DNA from: Polaromonas sp.
GTDB lineage: Bacteria; Pseudomonadota; Gammaproteobacteria; Burkholderiales; Burkholderiaceae_C
Reading direction: 5' to 3'
DNA length: 6,524 nt
Assembly: GCA_026786065.1 (NCBI GenBank)
Contig: JAJAYS010000153.1
Location: forward strand, 1-6,524
Shown here: positions 1 to 5,303 of the stretch, piece by piece
Numbering within the stretch: position 1 is the stretch's first letter
How the letters are laid out: each line of letters opens with the position of its first letter
Translations under genes and position numbers: made by a program
The notes under the pieces: model-generated
What the model saw: the letters and a program-made list of their open reading frames with translations, nothing else
The model's database searches: none
Told to the model about the DNA's origin: nothing

Positions 1-1587
1 GCCCGAAGGCGCTCGGTCGTTGCCGAAACGGCCACCGCCACCACCACCGCCGCCGAAGCTGCGGCCACTGCGGTCACCACCGAAATTGCCGCGCGGACGA
101 TCGGAGGTCGGCGCAAAACGCTGCTGCGGCTCGAGACCGGCAATCACGCTGGGCTTCAGGTTTTGCTGGGTGTAGTGCTCGATATCCTGGATCTTGCGAC
201 GGTCGCGGAACTCGGCAATCGTGATCGCCTGGCCTTCGCGGCCAGCCCGGCCGGTGCGGCCGATGCGGTGCACATAGTCTTCGGCTTTCATCGGCAGGCC
301 GAAATTGATGACGTGCGTGATCGTCGGCACATCCAGACCGCGAGCCGCCACATCGGTGGCGACCAGAATTTGCACGCGTCCGTCGCGGAACGCCATCAAT
401 CGGCGATTGCGCAGCCCTTGGCCCAGTGCGCCGTGCAGCGCCACGGCACTGAAGCCGTCCTGCACCAAGTCGTTGGCCAGGCCGTCGCATTCGACCTGGG
501 TGCAGGCAAACACGATCGCCTGATTGATGGTGGTGTCGCGCAGCCAGTGATCGAGCAGCTTGCGCTTGTGCGTCGTGTTGTCGGCCCACAGCAGCGACTG
601 GGTGATCAAAGCATGCTTTTCATGCGGCGAGTCGATCTCGACGCGCTGCGGCTGGCGCATCACGCGGGTGGCCAGCTGCATGATGCGCGGCGCGAAGGTG
701 GCGCTGAACATCATGGTCTGCTTGCGCTCGATGGTGAGCTGGTTGACTTCAGTCAGGTCGTCGGCAAAGCCGAGGTCCAGCATGCGGTCGGCTTCGTCCA
801 CCACGAGGAATTGCACTTGGTCGAGCTTGATCTGCATGCTGCGCTGCAGGTCCAGCAAACGGCCGGGCGTCGCCACAACAAGGTCGGCGTTTTGCAGCTT
901 GGCAATTTGCAACTGATAAGGAATGCCGCCCACCACGTTGGCGATGCGCAGGCCGCGGCAATGGCGAACCAGGTCAATCGCGTCGGCACAAACCTGCTGG
1001 GCCAGCTCGCGTGTCGGGCACAGGATCAGCGCGCCAGGCGTGGCCGCCTTGAAGTTGCGCATGTTGGTCGGGTCTTTGCGCTTGGGCTTTTTCGGTGGCG
1101 CTTCGCCCCGGGCAACGGCCTCAAGACTCAGGCGTTCGAATTCGGCGCGCTCATTGATTTCGCCCTGCTCCCGCTGCTTCAGCAAGGTGTGCAGAACCGG
1201 CAGCAAAAAAGCTGCGGTTTTGCCGCTGCCGGTCTGACTGGACACCAGCAGGTCGGTGAATTTCGACGCCTTGCCGTCGGCTTTGGCTTCGCTGTCCAGC
1301 GCCTGCATGGCCTTGGGGATGGTCGCCATTTGCACTGCGGTAGGTTTCGTGAAGCCCATATCGGCAACCGCCTGCAGCAGCTCCTTGGCGAGGCCGAGCT
1401 TGACGAAGCCATTTGGCTCGGCTGCAACCGTGTTCATGGAGGATTCTCCGGCATCCGGCGCATCGGAGAAGTCCGGTACCGACAGTGCAGCGCTTACAGG
1501 CGCAGCAAACGCGGGCGAAGCACCGCCATCGACAAAAGAGAGAGGGCCCGACATTGCGTCGTCACGGGGTTCAAAAGAATCAGTCAT
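1..1587 (-). CDS. rhlE: DEAD-box ATP-dependent RNA helicase, RhlE type (C-terminus cut by window edge)
   Basis: Cytoplasmic superfamily 2 helicase that uses ATP to unwind short RNA duplexes. RhlE-type proteins act in RNA decay and ribosome maturation (family knowledge). The frame is open for 529 codons from the ATG at 1587 to the left edge. All core motifs are visible: a Q motif (GFTKPTAVQ) after a roughly 60-residue Ala/Ser/Pro-rich leader, motif I SQTGSGKT at 117-124, PTRELA at 191-196, TPGR at 240-243, DEAD at 264-267, SAT at 295-297, ATDVAARGLD at 410-419 and HRIGRTGR at 440-447. A Lys/Glu-rich insert lies between motifs I and Ia. From about residue 495 the tail is rich in Gly, Arg and Phe, with eight Gly in a row, as in RNA-binding RGG-like tails; its end is outside the window. 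Start is uncertain: the ATG at 1437 (Met51) has a GGAG 8 nt upstream and would remove the leader. Helicase assignment is firm; the rhlE subfamily name is an inference. Confidence 0.93.
   Translation of the reverse strand, partial: MTDSFEPRDDAMSGPLSFVDGGASPAFAAPVSAALSVPDFSDAPDAGESSMNTVAAEPNGFVKLGLAKELLQAVADMGFTKPTAVQMATIPKAMQALDSEAKADGKASKFTDLLVSSQTGSGKTAAFLLPVLHTLLKQREQGEINERAEFERLSLEAVARGEAPPKKPKRKDPTNMRNFKAATPGALILCPTRELAQQVCADAIDLVRHCRGLRIANVVGGIPYQLQIAKLQNADLVVATPGRLLDLQRSMQIKLDQVQFLVVDEADRMLDLGFADDLTEVNQLTIERKQTMMFSATFAPRIMQLATRVMRQPQRVEIDSPHEKHALITQSLLWADNTTHKRKLLDHWLRDTTINQAIVFACTQVECDGLANDLVQDGFSAVALHGALGQGLRNRRLMAFRDGRVQILVATDVAARGLDVPTITHVINFGLPMKAEDYVHRIGRTGRAGREGQAITIAEFRDRRKIQDIEHYTQQNLKPSVIAGLEPQQRFAPTSDRPRGNFGGDRSGRSFGGGGGGGGRFGNDRAPSG
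1446..1449 (-). promoter_or_regulatory. Candidate Shine-Dalgarno for an internal helicase start (Met51)
   Basis: Read on the minus strand, GGAG sits 8 nt before the in-frame ATG at 1437-1435. This is a better ribosome site than the one before the upstream ATG at 1587, where only a GAG-TGAG stretch is present. It may mark the true start or a second start giving a protein without the Ala/Ser/Pro-rich leader. The match may also be chance inside coding sequence. Confidence 0.35.
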
Positions 1588-1653
1588 GTTTTCTCACTCA
1601 TAACCCGCGCGCCCTGCCATCTTATGGACGGCGATCGGCGCAGGAAAACTTCA

Positions 1654-1672
1654 CCTTCTGCGCGGCAGAAGG
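1654..1672 (-). promoter_or_regulatory. Perfect 8-bp hairpin in the helicase mRNA leader
   Basis: CCTTCTGC and GCAGAAGG are exact reverse complements separated by 3 nt. The hairpin ends about 67 nt upstream of the helicase ATG at 1587. No T run follows on the minus strand (the next bases are TGAAG), so it is not a typical intrinsic terminator. A structured leader would suit a helicase that controls its own translation or mRNA stability, but this role is only an inference. Confidence 0.4.
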
Positions 1673-1788
1673 ATTCGTTCGTGGTTAGTAAAACATCAAC
1701 CATCAAACGAATATTCGCACCGGGCTGCGACAGCCGTCGGGCGGCGACCCTGAGAGAAAGGGTCAAAGGTGTGAGGTAGATGTACAAA

Positions 1789-1812
1789 TGCAGCGCAGGC
1801 GGTGCCGCTGCA
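1789..1812. repeat. 7-bp inverted repeat between orn and the helicase
   Basis: TGCAGCG and CGCTGCA are exact reverse complements with a 10-nt spacer. On the minus strand the structure lies about 80 bp after the orn stop and is followed by ATTTGT. It could be a weak terminator or processing site for orn mRNA, or an operator. The T run is too poor to call a terminator with confidence. Confidence 0.3.
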
Positions 1813-1890
1813 AGCCTTCCATTATGGCACGCTTCTTCGGGTTATTACCACCATCCCCCCGTTACCCAAAGGGAATTTGTCGCCTTGGCT

Positions 1891-2454
1891 TCACTTGAGG
1901 AAGTCCCGGCGGTAGTGCTCCAGTTCGTCGATGGACTCGTGCACATCGGCCAGCGCCGTATGGCTTTGGCGTTTCTTGAAGGCAGCATAGACCTCGGGCC
2001 GCCAGCGCTTGGCCAGCTCCTTGAAGGTACTGACATCGACATTGCGGTAGTGGAGAAACGCCTCAAGCTTTGGCATGTACTTGACCAGAAACCGGCGGTC
2101 CTGGCTGATCGTGTTGCCGCAAAGCGGTGAGCTGCCTTTTGGGACGTACTTCGCCACAAACGCCAGCAATTCGGCTTCAGCGGCAGCCTCGTCGATTGTG
2201 CTGGCCTTGACCTTGTCGATCAGGCCGCTTCGGCTGTGGGTACCCTTGTTCCACGCGTCCATCTGGTCCAGCAGCGCATCACTCTGGTGTATGACCAGCA
2301 CCGGGCCCTCGATTCGAGGGGTCAGTTGAGGCCCCGTCAGGACCACTGCGATCTCAATCAGACGTTCTTTCTCTGGATCCAGACCGGTCATTTCACAGTC
2401 GAGCCACACCAGATTCTGGTCGGATTTTTCGAGTAGGGATTCGGCGGTTTGCAT
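1891..2454 (-). CDS. orn: Oligoribonuclease (3'-to-5' exoribonuclease, DEDDh family)
   Basis: Orn degrades 2-5-nt RNA fragments to mononucleotides at the end of RNA decay, and in many bacteria it also clears pGpG from cyclic-di-GMP turnover (family knowledge). The 187-residue length is close to the usual ~180. The DEDDh active site is complete: D19 and E21 in [11 protein letters not shown]119 in [10 protein letters not shown], then H165 and D170 in [15 protein letters not shown]. All are offset by seven residues from the E. coli numbering I recall. The ATG at 2454 puts the [10 protein letters not shown] block at residue 17, as expected. The ribosome site is weak (GCGAGA about 10 nt upstream). 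It is divergent from the M48 protease gene across 35 bp and has no obvious strong terminator downstream. Soluble cytoplasmic enzyme, functions as a dimer in relatives. Confidence 0.97.
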   Translation of the reverse strand: MQTAESLLEKSDQNLVWLDCEMTGLDPEKERLIEIAVVLTGPQLTPRIEGPVLVIHQSDALLDQMDAWNKGTHSRSGLIDKVKASTIDEAAAEAELLAFVAKYVPKGSSPLCGNTISQDRRFLVKYMPKLEAFLHYRNVDVSTFKELAKRWRPEVYAAFKKRQSHTALADVHESIDELEHYRRDFLK

Positions 2455-2489
2455 CGAATGATTCTCGCTGATCGCCTAAACTGCCCTGC
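2455..2489. promoter_or_regulatory. 35-bp divergent control region between orn and the M48 protease
   Basis: The two ATG codons face away from each other across only 35 bp, so at least one promoter must reach into the opposite gene. On the plus strand TAAACT (2477-2482) matches 4 of 6 bases of a -10 box and lies 7 nt before the protease ATG at 2490. That places a predicted transcription start at or next to the ATG. No Shine-Dalgarno is present before this ATG, which fits a leaderless mRNA. The -35 match is poor (TCGAAT at 2454-2459). Confidence 0.35.
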
Positions 2490-3788
2490 ATGACCAATGC
2501 TTCACCTGTTTTCACCCTGGTATTCGCCGTAGCGCTGATGGTCGGCCTGATAACCCGGTTTTACCTCGCCTCAAGACAGGTACGCCATGTAATGCGTCAC
2601 CGCGACCAGGTGCCCAGTGCCTTTACCGGCACGATTGCTCTGGCGTCGCATCAAAAGGCCGCCAATTACACCGTGACCAAGGCGCGCTTCGGCATGCTGG
2701 AAATCGCGTTCGGCAGCGCGGTGCTCCTTGGATGGACGCTCATGGGCGGCCTGGACGCGCTGAACCGCTTGATCGGTACCAGCGCCCTCGACAGCTATGG
2801 CCCGCTGGTGCCGCAGATCGTGCTGATTGCAGCGTTCTCACTGATCGGCGGGCTGCTTGACTTGCCGTGGACGCTGTACAGCACGTTCCGGATCGAGGAA
2901 CGCTTTGGTTTCAATCAAACCAGCCTGAAGCTGTGGGTCACCGATCTGCTGAAGTCGGCGGCGCTCGGAGCGGTCATCGGCCTGCCGCTGGTGGCACTGA
3001 TGCTGTGGCTGATGGCAAGCACCGGGCGCTTCTGGTGGTTATGGGCCTGGGGGGCCTGGATGACCTTCAATCTGCTGGCCCTGACGCTGTATCCGACCCT
3101 TATCGCGCCGCTGTTTAACCAGTTCAAACCGCTCGATGATGAAGCGCTGAAGGCGCGCGTCACAGCGCTGATGCAGCGTTGCGGCTTTGCCGCGAAGGGC
3201 CTGTTCGTGATGGACGGCAGTAGGCGGTCGGCCCATGCCAATGCCTATTTCACCGGCTTCGGAGCCGCCAAGCGGGTGGTGTTCTACGACACTCTGCTCA
3301 AGCAGTTGAACCCCGCCGAAGTCGATGCGGTACTGGCCCATGAACTCGGTCATTACAAGCACAAACACATCATCAAGAGCATGTTGTCGCTGTTCGGCCT
3401 GAGCCTGGTCGGATTCGCGCTGCTCGGGTGGCTAGCCTCCCAAAGCTGGTTTTACACCGGCCTCGGAGTCACTCCCAATGTGAACGGCGGCAACGAGGCG
3501 GTGGCATTGCTGCTGTTTCTGCTGGTGGTTCCGCTCTTCAGCTTTTTTGTTTCTCCGGTCATGGCCCGTTTTTCACGCAAGCACGAATTTGAAGCAGACG
3601 CGTATGCCGTGTCGCAAACCGGTGCGCACGATTTGCAAAGCGCACTGCTCAAGCTGTACCAGGACAACGCCAGCACGCTGACGCCGGACCCGCTTTTCGC
3701 GAAGTTCTACTACTCTCACCCGCCGGCGAGCGAGCGCCTCGGTCGCATGACGCCCCCTTCAATGTCAGCTTCGGCGAGCGCACGGTGA
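2490..3788 (+). CDS. M48-family membrane zinc metalloprotease (Ste24/FACE-1-like)
   Basis: An integral membrane zinc endopeptidase of the Ste24/CAAX-protease type. Bacteria lack the yeast a-factor pathway, so the likely role is membrane-protein quality control (inference). The zinc site is visible: HELGH at 284-288, with the third ligand E368 in EFEADAYA. The conserved SHPP follows at 409-412. The N-terminal M48 domain carries RIEERFGFN at 133-141. Hydrophobic segments lie near 7-27, 68-88, 107-128, 154-176, 181-205, 298-316 and 337-357, giving the seven expected of Ste24 proteins. The 432-residue length is normal. The ATG at 2490 has no ribosome site upstream; translation may be leaderless. 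The stop TGA overlaps the GTG of the next gene by 4 bp, so this is the first gene of a three-gene unit. The exact substrate is unknown. Confidence 0.93.
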   Translation: MTNASPVFTLVFAVALMVGLITRFYLASRQVRHVMRHRDQVPSAFTGTIALASHQKAANYTVTKARFGMLEIAFGSAVLLGWTLMGGLDALNRLIGTSALDSYGPLVPQIVLIAAFSLIGGLLDLPWTLYSTFRIEERFGFNQTSLKLWVTDLLKSAALGAVIGLPLVALMLWLMASTGRFWWLWAWGAWMTFNLLALTLYPTLIAPLFNQFKPLDDEALKARVTALMQRCGFAAKGLFVMDGSRRSAHANAYFTGFGAAKRVVFYDTLLKQLNPAEVDAVLAHELGHYKHKHIIKSMLSLFGLSLVGFALLGWLASQSWFYTGLGVTPNVNGGNEAVALLLFLLVVPLFSFFVSPVMARFSRKHEFEADAYAVSQTGAHDLQSALLKLYQDNASTLTPDPLFAKFYYSHPPASERLGRMTPPSMSASASAR

Positions 3789-4105
3789 AAAATCCGGTTC
3801 ACCAGAATCGACGCATGCTGGGTCCCACCGAACTGGTGGCCCAGTTGAGCAAGCTCAATGGCGAACAGGTCCCGGGTTGGCGTTTGATAGAGGGCGCGCT
3901 ACAGAAGTCCTTCAGCTTCCAGAACTATTACGAAACCATGGCCTTCGTCAACGCGAGCGCCTTTATCGCGCACGTCGAAGACCACCACCCCGACCTGGCC
4001 GTCAGCTATAGGCAGTGCACGGTGCGCTTTGCAACGCATGATGTGGGCGGGATTTCAGCCAGCGACTTTTACTGCGCGGCGCGGCTTGACGCACTGCTGG
4101 CTTGA
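3785..4105 (+). CDS. phhB: Pterin-4a-carbinolamine dehydratase (PCD/DCoH family)
   Basis: Small soluble enzyme that dehydrates 4a-hydroxytetrahydropterin, recycling the pterin cofactor of aromatic amino acid hydroxylases; it is also found in genomes without a hydroxylase, possibly for folate-related pterins (family knowledge). The 106-residue length is typical. The three catalytic-site histidines are visible: H67 and H68 in EDHHPDL, and H85 in ATHDVGGIS, followed by the usual DFYCAARLDAL end. The GTG start at 3785 overlaps the protease stop as GTGA; the next ATG (3815, Met11) would lose the overlap but keep the fold, so the start is likely but not certain. No phenylalanine hydroxylase gene is in the window, so the physiological partner cannot be named. 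Its own stop overlaps the rsgA start. The symbol follows the family and does not imply a phh operon. Confidence 0.92.
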   Translation: MKNPVHQNRRMLGPTELVAQLSKLNGEQVPGWRLIEGALQKSFSFQNYYETMAFVNASAFIAHVEDHHPDLAVSYRQCTVRFATHDVGGISASDFYCAARLDALLA

Positions 4106-5076
4106 GTAAGGCCGCACGCAAGCCCGGCACCCCGGTGGCGGGCACGCAGACCGGCTTGGTGGTGGCGGGCTTCGGCCGGCATTGTTTGGTCGAAACCGAC
4201 AGCGGCAGCCGCGTGATCTGCCACCCGCGCGGGAAAAAAAACCAGGCCGTAGTTGGTGACCGGATTCGCTGGCTGCCTTCCGAGGACGAAGGCACGATCG
4301 AGGAAATCGACGAGCGACGCAATCTGTTTTACCGGCAAGACGAGCTGCGAACCAAGTCGTTTGCAGCCAACCTGGACCAGGTGTTGATCCTGATTGCCGC
4401 CGAGCCCGAATTTTCAGAAAGCCAACTGACGCGCGCGCTGATTGCCGCCAGCGCCGCGCGCATCTCCCCGGTCATTGCACTGAACAAAAGCGACCTGATT
4501 GAGCCGTTTGGCCGAGCCTGGACCAAACTGGCACCCTATCGGGCGATGGGCTACACGGTGCTGGGGCTGGCCATCAAGCCCAAAGACACGGGCCAATCGG
4601 CCGATGAAGCGGCGACAAGCCCCCAAAAAAACGCGCTGATGACCCTGATGGCGGGAAAAAAGACGCTCGTCCTCGGACCGTCAGGCGCGGGCAAAAGCAG
4701 CCTGACCAACCTGCTGGTGCCGCAAGCCAGGGTGCTGACGGCAGAAATCTCGCAGGCTCTCAATTCTGGCAAGCACACCACGACCAGTACCACCTTGTAC
4801 TGGATCGACGCGGCGCGTACCACCGCACTGATCGACTCGCCGGGTTTCCAGGAATTCGGGCTGAACCACGTTGAGCCGATGCAACTCGTCAACTGCATGC
4901 CCGACCTGGAACGCCATGCGAAACACTGCAAGTTTTACAACTGCAGCCATCTTCACGAGCCCGGTTGCGGCGTGAGTGCCCATGTCGGGCCAAGCAGCGG
5001 CGAAGACAGCATCAGCCCGAACCGCTACCGCCTCTACCGCGAACTGTTTGCCGAGCTGTCGCAAACGCGGTATTGA
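4102..5076 (+). CDS. rsgA: Ribosome small-subunit-dependent GTPase A
   Basis: Circularly permuted GTPase that tests the decoding centre of the maturing 30S subunit and helps release RbfA (family knowledge). The permuted motif order is plain: an N-terminal OB-fold region (about 15-80), G4 NKSD at 128-131, G1 GPSGAGKSS at 192-200, the switch GKHTTT at 223-228, and G3 DSPGF at 245-249. The C-terminal zinc knuckle follows with C276, C281, H283 and C289. Length 324 is slightly above the usual ~300. The start is taken as TTG at 4102 because it overlaps the previous stop as TTGA and no ATG occurs before the OB fold is lost; no Shine-Dalgarno is visible, so translation probably depends on coupling. 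A later GTG (codon 12) is a possible alternative. The coding sequence has A6-A8 runs at 4234-4241, 4625-4631 and 4656-4661. Confidence 0.96.
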   Translation: MSKAARKPGTPVAGTQTGLVVAGFGRHCLVETDSGSRVICHPRGKKNQAVVGDRIRWLPSEDEGTIEEIDERRNLFYRQDELRTKSFAANLDQVLILIAAEPEFSESQLTRALIAASAARISPVIALNKSDLIEPFGRAWTKLAPYRAMGYTVLGLAIKPKDTGQSADEAATSPQKNALMTLMAGKKTLVLGPSGAGKSSLTNLLVPQARVLTAEISQALNSGKHTTTSTTLYWIDAARTTALIDSPGFQEFGLNHVEPMQLVNCMPDLERHAKHCKFYNCSHLHEPGCGVSAHVGPSSGEDSISPNRYRLYRELFAELSQTRY

Positions 5077-5130
5077 TGCGGAAGAGATGCGGCACGACGG
5101 CGTTTCTGACGCGGCTCCTGGTACCCGGCT

Positions 5131-5205
5131 CAAGCCAAATATTTTAAGTTAAAAACCGGTTCAGACCAATTTATACGGGCGTTAGCAGCTCCTGATTTCG
5201 TAGCG
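5131..5205. repeat. AT-rich block, candidate dispersed intergenic repeat
   Basis: The block differs sharply in base composition from the GC-rich genes on each side. Read on the minus strand it contains GGAGCTGCTAACGCCC followed by an AT-rich end. This resembles intergenic elements I remember from Comamonadaceae chromosomes that carry a GCTAT...AGCTGCT core. The match is from memory and was not checked. There is only one copy in the window. Confidence 0.35.
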
Positions 5206-5222
5206 ACTGGATGGTCGCTTCG
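5199..5222. repeat. Imperfect stem-loop in the convergent gap
   Basis: AGCGAC (5202-5207) and GTCGCT (5214-5219) pair exactly around a 6-nt loop, and CG/CG extends the stem after one T-T mismatch. No T run follows on either strand. It may help protect or terminate the ends of the rsgA or CobD/CbiB-like transcripts, or be part of the adjoining repeat. Confidence 0.35.
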
Positions 5223-5280
5223 CGGCCCATGAGGACGCTGTGCCCAAGCCCTAAGGCCGACCATAGCCCGCACTCGCAAG

Positions 5281-5303
5281 GGTTAAGCGTACGGCCCTTA
5301 ACC
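5281..5303 (-). repeat. 7-bp inverted repeat spanning the CobD/CbiB-like stop codon
   Basis: GGTTAAG and CTTAACC are exact reverse complements with a 9-nt spacer, and the TAA stop (5300-5298) lies inside one arm. The arms are AT-containing and no T run follows, so a terminator call would be weak. It could be a 3'-end stabilising structure or chance. Confidence 0.3.

Larger units (their letters stand above)
1588..1890. other. 303-bp gap holding the helicase leader and the orn 3' end
   Basis: I find no convincing protein gene here. The gap lies between the end of orn and the start of the helicase, both on the minus strand. It contains a perfect 8-bp hairpin (1654-1672), a 7-bp inverted repeat (1789-1812), a 10-bp palindrome CGAATATTCG (1708-1717) and a minus-strand CATAAT hexamer near 1821-1826 that could be a weak -10. 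No clear -35 accompanies it. A short ATG frame, MSEKT, ends in ATGA and overlaps the helicase start. If transcription starts near the CATAAT, the helicase mRNA would have a leader of over 200 nt. Confidence 0.5.
5077..5297. other. Convergent gap between rsgA and the CobD/CbiB-like gene
   Basis: Both flanking genes end here and no coding frame is convincing. The centre, about 5131-5205, is clearly more AT-rich than its surroundings. It includes an AAATATTT palindrome, AACCGGTT (5154-5161) and a 6-bp stem with 6-nt loop (5202-5219). None of the stems is followed by a T run in either direction, so I cannot name a classic terminator for rsgA. Confidence 0.5.

Noticed and set aside
1708..1717. The CGAATATTCG palindrome as a regulator-binding operator
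   Set aside because: A single 10-bp palindrome with no matching second site or recognised regulator motif is not enough to name an operator.
163..1779. A 538-codon plus-strand open frame opposite the helicase
   Set aside because: The minus strand carries every DEAD-box motif in order. The plus-strand product has no recognisable domain, and long antisense frames are common in GC-rich genes.
2867..3368. Alternative open frames on both strands inside the M48 protease gene
   Set aside because: The protease frame contains the zinc-site motifs and seven hydrophobic segments; the other frames show no domain or ribosome site.
4234..4241. The A8 run in rsgA as a sequencing error or disabling frameshift
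   Set aside because: The frame continues correctly on both sides into the NKSD and P-loop motifs, so the run is in frame as given.
5202..5219. The stem-loop in the convergent gap as an intrinsic terminator
   Set aside because: The stem is only six perfect pairs and neither side is followed by a T run.
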